From Terriglobia bacterium (GTDB taxonomy: Bacteria > Acidobacteriota > Terriglobia > Bryobacterales > Bryobacteraceae), in the NCBI GenBank assembly GCA_020073305.1, contig JAIQFK010000014.1, positions 109,726-173,725 of the forward strand: DNA of 64,000 nucleotides. Direction: 5' to 3'. The stretch's first letter is position 1; every line of letters starts with the position of its first letter. The notes under the pieces are model-generated. The model was not told where the DNA came from. It was given only the letters and a program-made list of their open reading frames with translations, and searched no databases. This document shows, piece by piece, positions 32,957 through 41,796 of the stretch. A program made the position numbers and the translations under genes.

Positions 32957-33847
32957 ATGAACAATGATTGTCTGGCAGAACTCTCAGGCGTGAGCAAGCG
33001 CTTCGGGAAAATTGTGGCGCTGGACGGGCTGGACCTCGAAGTGCGGCGCGGCGAGCTGTTCGCGGTTCTCGGTCCGAACGGCGCCGGGAAAACCACTGCT
33101 ATTTCCCTGTTATTAGGACTGCGGCAGCCCGACGCCGGGTCGGCGCGCCTGTTCGGCCAATCTCCGCAGTGCGTCGGAGCGCGCCGTCAGGTCGGCGTGA
33201 TGATGCAGGAGGTGACGCTCGCACAAGAGCTGCGCGTCCGCGAATTGATCGATCTGGTGGCGAGCTACTATCCGGATCCGTATACTCCGGATGCCGTGCT
33301 GGAGATGACCGACACGGCGCCGCTCCGAGACCGGCCCTACGGAAAGCTTTCCGCGGGACAGAAGAGACAGGCTCAGTTTGCCCTGGCGGTCTGTGGCCGC
33401 CCGAAACTTCTGTTCCTCGACGAGCCCACCGTAGGGCTCGACGTGCAAGCCCGGGAACTGATGTGGTCCACACTGCGGCAGCTTGTCGAAGACGGATCTT
33501 CCATCGTCCTGACGACGCACTATCTCGAAGAAGCAGAGGCTTTGGCCGATCGCGTGGCGGTTCTCGCCAAGGGCCGCATGATTGCCTCAGGCACGGTGAG
33601 CGAGATACGCGCACACGTGGTGCGGAAGCATATCAGTTGCGCCACTTCGCTGGCTGCTGAAGAAGTTGCAGCCTGGCCGGAAGTGCAGAGCGTGAGCCGC
33701 GATCAGCAACGGCTGAACATCAGCGTGAGCAATGCGGAAACCGTCGTGCGGCGATTACTGGCCGCCGATGAGGAGCTGGAGGAATTGGAAGTCCGCCGCG
33801 CCGGACTCGCCGAAGCGTTCACAGAACTTACACAGGAGGCGGTGTGA
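32957..33847 (+). CDS. ABC-2 transporter ATPase
   Basis: 296 residues starting MNNDCLAELSGVSKRFGKI. Walker A GPNGAGKTTAISLLLGL, Q-loop MMQEVTLAQELRVRELIDLV, signature LSAGQKRQAQFALAV, Walker B LFLDEPTVGLDV and switch LTTHYLEEAEALADR are all intact. A C-terminal tail of about 85 residues follows, as in drug/bacteriocin exporters of the CcmA/DrrA type. The start at 32957 is preferred to 32906, which would add an unrelated basic extension. It shares a TGATG junction with the permease and is likely under the neighbouring LytTR system. Confidence 0.92.
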   Translation: MNNDCLAELSGVSKRFGKIVALDGLDLEVRRGELFAVLGPNGAGKTTAISLLLGLRQPDAGSARLFGQSPQCVGARRQVGVMMQEVTLAQELRVRELIDLVASYYPDPYTPDAVLEMTDTAPLRDRPYGKLSAGQKRQAQFALAVCGRPKLLFLDEPTVGLDVQARELMWSTLRQLVEDGSSIVLTTHYLEEAEALADRVAVLAKGRMIASGTVSEIRAHVVRKHISCATSLAAEEVAAWPEVQSVSRDQQRLNISVSNAETVVRRLLAADEELEELEVRRAGLAEAFTELTQEAV

Positions 33848-34677
33848 TGAATGGAACTCGCGTAGTGGAGCACGTCATGAATGCAACGTCTTTGGAAATC
33901 AGCCGCGGAACGGCCCGCCGCACGGCGATGCCCACCAGCCGGCTGTTCGGCACTTATCTGAAGGAAGCCAGGTACGAGTCCGTGCGCATGCTGCGCGCGC
34001 CGGCGTTCGGCATCCCGTTTCTCAGTCTTCCCGTGGCCCTCTACCTCCTGTTCGCCGTGCTTCTTTTCGGTGACGCTCTGCGTAGCGACCCAAAGGGAGC
34101 CCTATTCGTTTTTACGGGCTTCGACGTGATGGGGGTGATGGGACCGGGCCTGTTTGGTTTCGGCGTCGTGGTGGCCATGGAGCGGGAACAAGGATTGCTC
34201 ACGCTCAAGCGTGCGCTGCCCATGCCGCCGGCCGCCTACCTGCTGGCGAAAATGATCATGGCGATGGTCTTTGGCGTTATCGTAACTGCAACCATGATCG
34301 CCGCCGCACTGACACTCGGACACCTGCCCCTGACTGCCGGCCAGTGTTTTAGGGTGGCGGCGATCAACATCCTTGGCGCGCTGCCGTTTTGCGCGATGGG
34401 GCTGTTCATCGGCACCCGGACCACGGGCAAAGTCGCGCCCGCGATCACGAACGTCATCTACATGGCGATGATTTACCTTTCGGGCATCATGTTCCCGCTG
34501 CCGAAGACCATGCAGGCGACGGCAGTCATCTGGCCCGCCTATCATCTGGACCAATTGATGTTTCGAGCATTGGGTGCGTCCAGCCAGGGGGCAGCCATGG
34601 TTCATGTAGCCGTGCTTGCCGGCGTGACGTTGCTTCTTACGGCGCTCTCGGTCCGCCGGCTCGCGCGCGTGGGTTAG
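33847..34677 (+). CDS. ABC-2 transporter permease
   Basis: 276 residues. After a polar N-terminus of about 45 residues come six membrane helices (FLSLPVALYLLFAVLLFGDA, MGPGLFGFGVVVAMEREQGL with the conserved ER loop, MIMAMVFGVIVTATMIAAAL, FRVAAINILGALPFCAMGLF, ITNVIYMAMIYLSGIMFPL, MVHVAVLAGVTLLLTALSV). It pairs as a homodimer with the preceding ATPase. The start is the ATG at 33847 overlapping the ATPase stop as TGATG; a Met further in (MPTSRLFGTYL) is possible. Cargo unknown. Confidence 0.88.
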   Translation: MNGTRVVEHVMNATSLEISRGTARRTAMPTSRLFGTYLKEARYESVRMLRAPAFGIPFLSLPVALYLLFAVLLFGDALRSDPKGALFVFTGFDVMGVMGPGLFGFGVVVAMEREQGLLTLKRALPMPPAAYLLAKMIMAMVFGVIVTATMIAAALTLGHLPLTAGQCFRVAAINILGALPFCAMGLFIGTRTTGKVAPAITNVIYMAMIYLSGIMFPLPKTMQATAVIWPAYHLDQLMFRALGASSQGAAMVHVAVLAGVTLLLTALSVRRLARVG

Positions 34678-34707
34678 AATACTCACACGGCCAGGAGGGA
34701 CTTAACC

Positions 34708-35490
34708 GTGGATCGTCGATCTTTTTTTGGCTGGATGGGAGGAATGGGGATGATGGCAGCGGCACGCCCCGCCGGAGCAGCGGGTGAGAAGCGGACCGGC
34801 TTCTATATGCTCGAGACGTTCTACCTGCAGCAGGGCTCGCAGGTGGCGCGCATGCACGACTATTTCAACAAGCTCGCGCTACCGGCATTGCAGCAAGTGG
34901 AATACACGGGCCCGATTCTTTATCTGGAATCGCTGGTGGCGCCGCACATGCCGCAGATGGTGGCCGTATACGGATTCCAGTCGCTGGAGCATTATTGGAG
35001 CGTTTACTCGCGCATCCATCAGAACCCGGAACTGGTGAAGAATTTCGAGCAGTGGGACTCAGGTGATCCGCCGTTCGACCAGGCCTCCAGCACGCTATTG
35101 CAGGCCACGGATTATAGTCCCGAAATCGTTGCGCCCGCCGAGCCGCCCAAGGCGCCGCGTCTTTTTGAGCTGCGCGTCTATCACTCCCCCACGGTGCGCC
35201 AGCTCAAGGCGCTGCACGAGCGGTTCGCGGGACCGGAGATCCAGATCTTCCACCGCGTGGGCGTTCACCCAATTCTTTACACCTCGACGCTGATCGGCAC
35301 GAACATGCCGAACCTGACCTACCTGATTCCGTTCGACAATCTGGCGGCTCGCGAGAAGGCGTGGGAAGCGTTCGCCGGCGACCCTGAGTGGATCAAGGTT
35401 CGCAAGGAGTCGATCGAAAAGCACGGGCAGATGAGCAGCATCATCCAGATTTCGCTGTTCAAGGCAACGCCGTATTCGCCGGTGCGGTGA
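34708..35490 (+). CDS. NIPSNAP-family protein, Tat-exported
   Basis: 260 residues from a GTG start behind AGGAGG. The N-terminus MDRRSFFGWMGGMGMMAAAR is a Tat-type signal. Two NIPSNAP (dimeric ferredoxin-like) domains follow: GFYMLETFYLQQGSQVARMH…VYGFQSLEHYWSVYSR and LFELRVYHSPTVRQLKALHE…FDNLAAREKAWEAFAGDP with the family's W-x-x-F-x-x-D-P-E-W ending. These proteins are common in Acidobacteria; function unknown, proposed to bind small molecules. Single gene, 10 bp from the convergent peptidase. Confidence 0.88.
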   Translation: MDRRSFFGWMGGMGMMAAARPAGAAGEKRTGFYMLETFYLQQGSQVARMHDYFNKLALPALQQVEYTGPILYLESLVAPHMPQMVAVYGFQSLEHYWSVYSRIHQNPELVKNFEQWDSGDPPFDQASSTLLQATDYSPEIVAPAEPPKAPRLFELRVYHSPTVRQLKALHERFAGPEIQIFHRVGVHPILYTSTLIGTNMPNLTYLIPFDNLAAREKAWEAFAGDPEWIKVRKESIEKHGQMSSIIQISLFKATPYSPVR

Positions 35491-35499
35491 GAGCGGTTC

Positions 35500-36642
35500 T
35501 CACTCCTGCAGCCGGTTGTACTTCTTCAGAATTTCGCGCGTGCGGTCGATGGGAAGGGCCTCAACTTTGTGGCCGTTCACGCCGACCATGGTCTCGGCGG
35601 CGAACATGGCGTTCACGATGGCCTCTTCGGTTGCCTCGACGGCGGCATCGAAGAGTGGATTCATGCGCTCGTTGGGGAGCACGGCGATCTGCGAAACATC
35701 TGCCGCTCCGGCTGCGCCTGGGTTGGCGGTCGTAAAGGCGATGAAGATATCGCCGGAGCCGTTGCCGGACGTGCTGCCATCACGCGCGAGGCCCATGGTG
35801 GCGCGCCGCGCGAGACGCTTCAACTGGTGGGGCAACAGCGGCGCGTCGGTGGCGATGACGATGATGATGGAACCGCGCTCTTGCTGCTGCGCGGGCTGCT
35901 TTTCGATTTCGAGGCCCACCGGAACACCGGCGATGTGAAGCTGCGTGCGCCGGCCGCAATTGCATTGCACGAGCACGCCGAGCGTGTAGCCGCCAACTTT
36001 GGCGTCGACCTTGCGTGACGCTGTGCCGATGCCCCCTTTGAATCCGAAGCAGACCATCCCCGTGCCACCACCGACGTTACCCTCTTTCACGGTTCCCGAA
36101 GCGGCGGTGTCCAGGGCCTCGAAGGCGTTCTCCGGTTTGACGTGCAGGCCGTTGATGTCGTTCAAGCCGCCGTCCCAGGTTTCGGCCACCACCGGTAGCG
36201 CCCACCAGTCGCCGGGGACGGAACGATCAACGCGGCGCTTGACCACAGCGTCGCGGACCACGCCCACGCTGTGCGTGTTGGTGATCATGATGGGGCCTTC
36301 CAGAAAGCCGGATTCCTCCACCCACGTGGTGCCGGTCATTTCGCCGTTGCCGTTGAGAGAGAACCAGGCAGCGAAGACGGGATCGACGGATTCCTTGCCG
36401 CGCGGCAGGATGGCAGTCACCCCGGTGCGGACCGGTCCGACGCCGACAACGAGTTTCCCTTCGCCCGAGATGATGGTGCTGTGACCGACCTCGACGCCGG
36501 CCACGTCGGTGATGGCATCCAACGGGCCGGGCGCGCCTTCGAAGGGTATACCGGCGGCGCGGGCGCGAGGACGAGACGCCGCTGATGCGGCAAGGCAAAA
36601 AACAAAAAGCAAAAGGCAAAAAGCAAAAGTGTGGCGATGCAT
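35500..36642 (-). CDS. P1-family aminopeptidase/D-esterase (DmpA/BapA type), secreted
   Basis: 380 residues with signal peptide MHRHTFAFCLLLFVFCLAAS. The fold's landmarks are LDAITDVAGVEVGHSTI, GVTAILPRGKE, TNTHSVGVVRDAVVKR, EGNVGGGTGMVCFGFKGGIG (about 187-206) just before the TASR segment, where DmpA-like proteins cleave themselves at Gly-Ser/Thr to free the N-terminal nucleophile (here probably Thr207), then SIIIVIATDAPLLPHQLKRL and ATMGLARDGS. DmpA releases N-terminal D- or L-Ala; BapA cleaves beta-peptides. Signal coding DNA is an A-rich low-complexity tract on the plus strand (36597-36632). Its stop region faces the NIPSNAP gene. Confidence 0.88.
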   Translation of the reverse strand: MHRHTFAFCLLLFVFCLAASAASRPRARAAGIPFEGAPGPLDAITDVAGVEVGHSTIISGEGKLVVGVGPVRTGVTAILPRGKESVDPVFAAWFSLNGNGEMTGTTWVEESGFLEGPIMITNTHSVGVVRDAVVKRRVDRSVPGDWWALPVVAETWDGGLNDINGLHVKPENAFEALDTAASGTVKEGNVGGGTGMVCFGFKGGIGTASRKVDAKVGGYTLGVLVQCNCGRRTQLHIAGVPVGLEIEKQPAQQQERGSIIIVIATDAPLLPHQLKRLARRATMGLARDGSTSGNGSGDIFIAFTTANPGAAGAADVSQIAVLPNERMNPLFDAAVEATEEAIVNAMFAAETMVGVNGHKVEALPIDRTREILKKYNRLQE

Positions 36643-36644
36643 GA

Positions 36645-37499
36645 TTAGTCTTCACTTTCGAAGATGCTGCCGAGCGCGCTGAGGGGGTTGTGCTCGTCGC
36701 TCGAGGGCTTGCTGGGAGCCAGTTCGCGGCGCAGTTTATTGATGGTCATGCTCTGAACGATCACGCGGCCGGGCCCGGTGATGGTGGCAAGGAACAGGCC
36801 TTCGCCGCCGAACAAAGCTGTTTTGATGCCCCCGATAAACTGGATATCGTAATTAACGGTTTCATCGAAGGCAACGATGTTGCCGGCGTCGATATGCAGC
36901 GTCTCGCCGGCGGCCAGGGTGAATTCAACGAAATCGCCGCCAGCGTGGATGAAGACGGTTCCCGGCCCAGTCAGCTTTTCTAGAATGAAGCCTTCACCGC
37001 CGAAGAATCCAGCGCCCAGCTTCTTCACCCAGGCGATGTTGAACTGCACGCTCGGCTGGGCGAACAGGAACGCGTCGCGCTGCGCCATGATGCTCTGCCC
37101 GGAAGCCAGATCGAAAGCCTGGATGCGGCCAGGGTAACTGCCCGCGAAACCTACCTCGCCGGCGCCGTTCGCGCGGAAATAGGTAAGGAACAGAGATTCG
37201 CCGGTGATGGTGCGACGCAAGGCGCCGAGCAGTTTCTCGCCCAGCGTGGCGCCGCTCATACGCGTGTCCCAATCCACATTGGCGGTCTTGTAGACCATCT
37301 TGCCCGCCTCGGCGTAAACTTCCTGGCTGGGTTTCAGGCGGACCCGCGCGACCTGCAGGTTGTCGCCCTGGATGGTGTAATCGAGCGACTCCACAACCGG
37401 CGTGGCAACCGCTGTCGAGCCGCCCACCGGCGTTCCGCAGCTTCCACAAAACTTCACCTCGTCGCCAAGCTGGGTACCACAATTCACGCAAAACGGCAT
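36645..37499 (-). CDS. AIM24/TIGR00266-family protein with N-terminal zinc ribbon
   Basis: 284 residues. The start MPFCVNCGTQLGDEVKFCGS gives a double-CxxC zinc ribbon (CVNC…CGSC). The rest is an AIM24 beta-barrel domain: DYTIQGDNLQVARVRLKPSQ, GKMVYKTANVDWDTRMSGA, LFLTYFRANGAGEVGFAGSY, FFGGEGFILEKLTGPGTVFI and ETVNYDIQFIGGIKTALFGG. Family members occur in all domains of life with no settled biochemical function; in mitochondria AIM24 helps inner membrane organisation. Longer frame to 37682 is rejected because it starts within unrelated sequence. No signal peptide, so cytoplasmic. Confidence 0.88.
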   Translation of the reverse strand: MPFCVNCGTQLGDEVKFCGSCGTPVGGSTAVATPVVESLDYTIQGDNLQVARVRLKPSQEVYAEAGKMVYKTANVDWDTRMSGATLGEKLLGALRRTITGESLFLTYFRANGAGEVGFAGSYPGRIQAFDLASGQSIMAQRDAFLFAQPSVQFNIAWVKKLGAGFFGGEGFILEKLTGPGTVFIHAGGDFVEFTLAAGETLHIDAGNIVAFDETVNYDIQFIGGIKTALFGGEGLFLATITGPGRVIVQSMTINKLRRELAPSKPSSDEHNPLSALGSIFESED

Positions 37500-37554
37500 A
37501 GAAGAAAGTATAGGGACCCGGACGCCGAAATCAAAATTGCCGCACAATGAAGAG

Positions 37555-38007
37555 ATGCTTCGCGATCCGGCTCTTATCCCGCTTTCCCAGCAGCACCACA
37601 ATGGCCTGGCGCTGTGCGTCCTTACCGAGCGCGCGCTCGAAGGCGACCGGTCGCAGGCCACCGTCCGCAAGCTGGCGAGCAAGGCTATTGACCGCTACGA
37701 AATCGAGTTGACCAACCACTTTGGGATCGAGGAGCAACTGCTGTTCCCGCTCATCGAGCGCGAACTTGGCAGACTGGCGCTGATCGACGACCTGGTGGCT
37801 GATCACCGTGCTCTCGAAGAGATGATCGATCAGATGCGGGCAGCGCCGTCGGCCGAACTGCTGGAGAAATTCTGCGGGCTGCTGCGGAGCCACATCCGCC
37901 GCGAGGAAAACGACCTGTTCCAGGACGTGCAACACCGGCTGCCGAAGGACGTGCTGGCCTCAGCCGGGAAAGAGATTGATGCGCGGGCGGTCCGCGTTTG
38001 CCTTTGA
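37555..38007 (+). CDS. Hemerythrin HHE-domain protein
   Basis: 150 residues starting MLRDPALIPLSQQHHNGLAL. Hemerythrin iron ligands are recognisable: His in QQHHN, His and Glu in LTNHFGIEEQLLFP, His in VADHRALEEMI and in RSHIRREENDLFQ, fitting a diiron four-helix bundle. Such proteins bind oxygen or nitric oxide or sense redox state. The longer frame to 37402 overlaps the divergent AIM24 gene and is rejected. Eight bases separate its stop from the amidase gene, so the two are co-transcribed. Confidence 0.88.
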   Translation: MLRDPALIPLSQQHHNGLALCVLTERALEGDRSQATVRKLASKAIDRYEIELTNHFGIEEQLLFPLIERELGRLALIDDLVADHRALEEMIDQMRAAPSAELLEKFCGLLRSHIRREENDLFQDVQHRLPKDVLASAGKEIDARAVRVCL

Positions 38008-38014
38008 GCGAAGT

Positions 38015-38839
38015 ATGCGAATTGCCCTCATTCAGATGAACAGCCGGGCTGGTTCCCGGGATGAAAATGTCGAGCGTGCCTGCTCCTTCATCGAAACGGC
38101 TGCGCGCGAGAAGCCCGACATCGTGGTTCTGCCGGAGTTCTTCAACAACGAGTATTTTCCGCAATACCGCGATTCCCGCTATATGGACTATGCGGAGACT
38201 GAAGACGGCCACACGCAGACGCGCATGAAGAAAGAAGCGCGGCGGCATGGCATTCACCTGGTTTCGACCATCTTCGAAATGGCACGGCCCGGCTTCTACT
38301 ACGACACCGCGATGCTGATCTCTCCGGATGGCGACATCGCCGGTAAGTACCGCAAGGTGCATCCAGCGGCGCTATTGAGCCTGGAAAAGATTTATTTCCG
38401 GGGCGGATCTTCGTTTCCGGTGTTTCACATTGGTGAATGGACCATCGGGTTTTCGATTTGCTATGACAACCTTTTTCCGGAGTCCTGCCGGTGCCTGGCG
38501 CTGAACGGCGCCGAGATCATCATCGCTCCTTATGCCACGCCGGTCGCGACACCTTGGGAAAATTTCCTCACCACACGCGCGCTGGAAAATGGCGCATTTT
38601 TGGCCGCCTGCAACCACGTGGGTCCGGAAGGCGAGTGGCAGATGTCAGGCAAGAGCATGGTGGTTGATCCTTTGGGAGAAATCCTTGCGAAAGCCAGCGA
38701 CGTGGACGAACAGATCCTGGTCACGGCATGCGACCGTGAACAGGTCATCCAGGCGAGGCGGCGGTTCCCGCTGTTCCGCGACCGCCGCCCCGATGCATAC
38801 GGCGCGGTCTGCCGCGCAACCGAAGACCTGCATCGATAA
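38015..38839 (+). CDS. Carbon-nitrogen hydrolase (nitrilase superfamily, N-carbamoylputrescine amidase-like)
   Basis: 274 residues starting MRIALIQMNSRAGSRDENVE. The catalytic triad is complete: Glu41 in VLPEFFNNEYFP, Lys114 in KYRKVHP, Cys149 in IGFSICYDNLFPESCR. The FFNNEYFPQ and the DGDIAGKYRKVHP segments fit the N-carbamoylputrescine amidase (AguB) and beta-ureidopropionase branch, which release ammonia and CO2 from ureido groups. No arginine decarboxylase or agmatine deiminase gene is nearby, so the substrate is open. Short spacing after the hemerythrin gene suggests an operon. Confidence 0.88.
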   Translation: MRIALIQMNSRAGSRDENVERACSFIETAAREKPDIVVLPEFFNNEYFPQYRDSRYMDYAETEDGHTQTRMKKEARRHGIHLVSTIFEMARPGFYYDTAMLISPDGDIAGKYRKVHPAALLSLEKIYFRGGSSFPVFHIGEWTIGFSICYDNLFPESCRCLALNGAEIIIAPYATPVATPWENFLTTRALENGAFLAACNHVGPEGEWQMSGKSMVVDPLGEILAKASDVDEQILVTACDREQVIQARRRFPLFRDRRPDAYGAVCRATEDLHR

Positions 38840-38939
38840 CAACCAGACCTCACTCGCCTCCTCGCGGGCGGTTCGTGTTTGCCTTTGCGCGACATTCCCA
38901 GTATGCTTTGTCTATCCCCCGAGTAAAATTGAAGGCACT

Positions 38940-39839
38940 GTGCAATCCACACAAGAGCAAATCATTTTAGAAACCAGCCTCCCTGGCATCGAACGGTTCT
39001 CTCAGGGAAAGGTCCGCGATGTGTACCGCCTGGGCGACCGACTGCTGATTGTCGCCACCGACCGCATCTCGGCGTTCGATTTCATCCTGCCCACCGGCAT
39101 TCCAGACAAGGGGCGCGTGCTGACGCAGATGTCGGTGTTTTGGTTTGACTTGCTGCGCGAGGTCACCGCGACGCATTTCATCAGCGCGGATGTGGACGCT
39201 TATCCGCCGGAGGTGCGACCGTTCCGCACCCAGCTCGAAGGGCGATCGATGCTGGTGAAACTGGCGGACATGGCGCCGATCGAATGCGTGGCGCGCGGCT
39301 ACTTGGCAGGCTCGGGTTGGAAGGAGTACCGCGCCAGCGGCACCGTGTGCGGCATTCCGCTTCCGAAAGGCCTCGAGGAGAGCAGCCGTTTGCCCGAGCC
39401 CATCTTCACACCCTCCACCAAAGCGCAGACGGGCCACGATGAAAATATTTCGTTCGACCGCATGGCGTCGATTATAGGGAGCGACGTGGCTGGGCAGCTT
39501 CGCGATTTGACCCTTGCCATCTACGCGCGCGCGGCATCCTACGCCGAATCGCGCGGCATCATCATCGCCGACACGAAGTTCGAATTTGGCTTCATCGACG
39601 GCAAGCTGGTACTCGGCGATGAAGTGCTGACGCCGGATTCTTCGCGTTTCTGGCCCCGCGATACCTACGAGCCGGGAAGAGCGCAGAACTCCTACGACAA
39701 GCAATACGTGAGAGATTATCTAGAGGGGATTCGCTGGAACAAACAGCCGCCGGCGCCCGCTTTGCCGCCCGAAGTCGTGCAGAGGACCAGCGAAAAATAC
39801 CGGGAGGCGTATCGGCTGCTGACCGGCAAAGAACTATGA
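38940..39839 (+). CDS. purC: Phosphoribosylaminoimidazole-succinocarboxamide synthase
   Basis: 299 residues, the usual length for the eukaryote-like/long PurC form. Landmarks are RFSQGKVRDVYRLGDRLLIV, ATDRISAFDFILPTGIPDKG, IECVARGYLAGSGWKEYRA, FTPSTKAQTGHDENISFD, IIIADTKFEFGFIDGKLVLG and DEVLTPDSSRFWPRDTY. It joins aspartate to CAIR in purine synthesis using ATP. The start is taken as GTG at 38940 because the protein then begins at the expected position (QSTQEQIILETSLPGIERF); the frame runs open far upstream through the amidase gene, antisense of nothing, and is rejected. Overlaps cvpA by four bases. Confidence 0.95.
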   Translation: MQSTQEQIILETSLPGIERFSQGKVRDVYRLGDRLLIVATDRISAFDFILPTGIPDKGRVLTQMSVFWFDLLREVTATHFISADVDAYPPEVRPFRTQLEGRSMLVKLADMAPIECVARGYLAGSGWKEYRASGTVCGIPLPKGLEESSRLPEPIFTPSTKAQTGHDENISFDRMASIIGSDVAGQLRDLTLAIYARAASYAESRGIIIADTKFEFGFIDGKLVLGDEVLTPDSSRFWPRDTYEPGRAQNSYDKQYVRDYLEGIRWNKQPPAPALPPEVVQRTSEKYREAYRLLTGKEL

Positions 39840-40408
39840 ACTGGCTGGACATTGTTCTACTGATTCTGATCGCGGGTTCGATCATTTTCAGCTTTCAGAA
39901 GGGATTCTCGCGCGAGCTGATCGAGCTGATTTCGGTGGTGGCGGCGCTATTCTGCGGGCTGTGGTTTTACGGCTCGGCCGGGGCCTTCCTGATTCCTTAC
40001 GTCAGCTCGAAAGAGATTGCTCATTTCTGCGGCTTCATTCTCGTTTTCGTCGGCGTGCTGATCGCCGGAGCCATCATCGGGCATCTTTTCAGCCGGCTGG
40101 TGAAGGCCGCGGGACTCTCGGTGTTCGACCGGATCCTGGGGGCGGGATTCGGCGCGGTGCGCGGCCTGCTGCTGGCCGTTGCCTTGATTGTGGCGATCGT
40201 CGCGTTCGTTCCCGGTTCCGGAGACACGCCGCCCCGCGCGGTGGTAGGCTCGCGTTTTGCCCCGTATGTGATCGACACGGCGCACGTTTTTGCGTCCATG
40301 GCGCCGCACGAACTGAAAGACGGTTTCCGCAAGCACTATGGACAGGTAAAGAGTATTTGGGATGATGCGGTAAAGAAGGGCACGCAGCGGCAGGGGGATT
40401 CAGTTTGA
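39836..40408 (+). CDS. cvpA: CvpA-family membrane protein
   Basis: 190 residues with four helices: IVLLILIAGSIIFSFQKGFS, LIELISVVAALFCGLWFYGS, FCGFILVFVGVLIAGAIIGH and FDRILGAGFGAVRGLLLAVA. The order, the basic residues after helix 1 and the DRILGAxFGxxRG loop are the CvpA signature. E. coli CvpA is needed for colicin V production and lies near purF; it also affects stress resistance. Here it is coupled by ATGA to purC, again linking the family with purine genes. Confidence 0.9.
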   Translation: MNWLDIVLLILIAGSIIFSFQKGFSRELIELISVVAALFCGLWFYGSAGAFLIPYVSSKEIAHFCGFILVFVGVLIAGAIIGHLFSRLVKAAGLSVFDRILGAGFGAVRGLLLAVALIVAIVAFVPGSGDTPPRAVVGSRFAPYVIDTAHVFASMAPHELKDGFRKHYGQVKSIWDDAVKKGTQRQGDSV

Positions 40409-40686
40409 ACGCATCAGTAATGAAAGAGACATTCGAAGATCTGGTGGATCATCTTCTGGAAAACGGGTTCTTTATGGAAGAGGCCGTCGAGATTCTGGAA
40501 CGGACCCTGATCGCACGCGCCGTCGAGCGCACCGAGGGCAACCGGCTTGCTGCCAGCAAGCTTCTTGGGATCCATCGCAACACGCTTCAGCGGAAGATCA
40601 TGGAATACAAACTGGAGGATCAGCGTCCACGCAAGAGACCCGTCCACGAGGCGCGGGCCGCACGGCGGCGGGCGAAGGCCGGCTGA
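40405..40686 (+). CDS. Fis-family helix-turn-helix protein
   Basis: 93 residues. The C-terminal HTH_8 is clear: FERTLIARAVERTEGNRLAA-like core followed by SKLLGIHRNTLQRKIMEY. The N-terminal half (FEDLVDHLLENGFFMEEAVE) resembles the Fis dimerisation region. No AAA+ domain, so a small Fis-like DNA-bending or regulatory protein. The start is TTG at 40405 overlapping the cvpA stop; an AGGGGG seven bases upstream supports it over ATG 40420. Confidence 0.85.
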   Translation: MNASVMKETFEDLVDHLLENGFFMEEAVEILERTLIARAVERTEGNRLAASKLLGIHRNTLQRKIMEYKLEDQRPRKRPVHEARAARRRAKAG

Positions 40687-40700
40687 TCCCTCGGCTCTAA

Positions 40701-41351
40701 ATGGATCTGGTCATCTTTGATCTGGACGGGACGCTCATTGATTCGAGCGTCGATCTGGCTAACTCCGTGAACGCCACGCGCGCTCACCTTGGCCTTCCGC
40801 CCATGGAACACGCCAAGGTGTATTCGTACGTGGGCAACGGCGCGCCGGTGCTGATCCGCAAAGCGCTGGGCCCGGAATATCCGGATGACGTAGTGGCGGG
40901 CGCGCTCGAGTACTTTTTGGCGTACTATCGCGCGCACATGCTGGACAACACCGTTCTGTATCCAGGGGTGCGTGGCATGCTCGACCGCTTCCGCGGCGAG
41001 GGCATTGCTATGGCGGTGCTCACCAATAAACCCATGCGGTTCACCCACGCGATCGTGGCGGGTCTCGGCCTGCATGAACATTTTCGCAGCGTGTACGGGG
41101 GAAACAGCTTCGAACAAAAGAAGCCGCATCCGGTGGGCATCGAGACTCTGCTGGCTGAGCTTGGCGCCTCGCGCGAACGAACTCTCATGGTGGGCGACAG
41201 CGCCGTGGACGTCGAGACCGCGCGGAATGCCCAGGTGAAGGCATGCGGGGTCACCTGGGGCTTTCAGCCCGAGACCTTCGCCGATCATCCCCCGGATTTT
41301 CTCGTCGACACCGCAGAAGAGCTGGCCGAGCGAGTGATGGGGCATGGCTAA
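40701..41351 (+). CDS. gph: HAD phosphatase, phosphoglycolate phosphatase-like
   Basis: 216 residues. HAD motif I VIFDLDGTLIDSSVDLA (Asp7 nucleophile, Asp9), cap domain about 18-85, motif II MAVLTNKP, motif III KKPHPVGIETLLAEL (Lys), motif IV MVGDSAVDVETARNAQVKAC. This is the Gph subfamily, which removes phosphate from 2-phosphoglycolate; side activities are common, so gph is the best but not only candidate. It overlaps the HIT gene by eight bases. Confidence 0.85.
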   Translation: MDLVIFDLDGTLIDSSVDLANSVNATRAHLGLPPMEHAKVYSYVGNGAPVLIRKALGPEYPDDVVAGALEYFLAYYRAHMLDNTVLYPGVRGMLDRFRGEGIAMAVLTNKPMRFTHAIVAGLGLHEHFRSVYGGNSFEQKKPHPVGIETLLAELGASRERTLMVGDSAVDVETARNAQVKACGVTWGFQPETFADHPPDFLVDTAEELAERVMGHG

Positions 41352-41787
41352 ACCGGGTGCGGGCTGCGTCTTCTGCCAGATTGTGGCAGGCGCGGTGCCG
41401 GCGGCGGTGGTATTCGAAGACGAAATCTCACTCGGGTTTTTCGACCAGCGGCCGCTGTTTCCAGGCCACACCCTGCTGATCCCGAAAGAGCATTACGAAA
41501 CTCTCGCCGATCTTCCACACGCGCTGCTTGAACCGTTGTTCGCTAATGGGCAGTTGCTGGCCAGATCTGTGGAGCGAGCGCTTGAGGCGGAAGGAACGTT
41601 CGTGGCCATCAACAACCGGGTCAGCCAAACCGTTCCACACCTGCACGTGCACATCGTGCCCCGGCGGAAGGGCGACGGGCTGCGCGGCTTCTTCTGGCCG
41701 CGGCAGAAGTACAAGGACGCCTTGGAAATCGAAAAGTTCCGAAAAAGCATCCAGGAGACGGTCGAGCGCTTGCGCTCCGGTGGATAA
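41344..41787 (+). CDS. HIT-family nucleotide hydrolase
   Basis: 147 residues. The histidine triad is PHLHVHIVPR (His99, His101, His103). The N-terminus CVFCQIVAGAVPAAVVFEDE carries the CxxC of the zinc-binding HinT/Fhit type. These enzymes hydrolyse AMP-lysine or dinucleoside polyphosphates. Overlaps the phosphatase gene by eight bases. Confidence 0.9.
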   Translation: MAKPGAGCVFCQIVAGAVPAAVVFEDEISLGFFDQRPLFPGHTLLIPKEHYETLADLPHALLEPLFANGQLLARSVERALEAEGTFVAINNRVSQTVPHLHVHIVPRRKGDGLRGFFWPRQKYKDALEIEKFRKSIQETVERLRSGG

Positions 41788-41796
41788 TAGTCCCCT

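Noticed and set aside
38532..38939. Long upstream extension of purC
   Set aside because: Lies in another frame of the amidase gene; PurC similarity begins right after the GTG at 38940.
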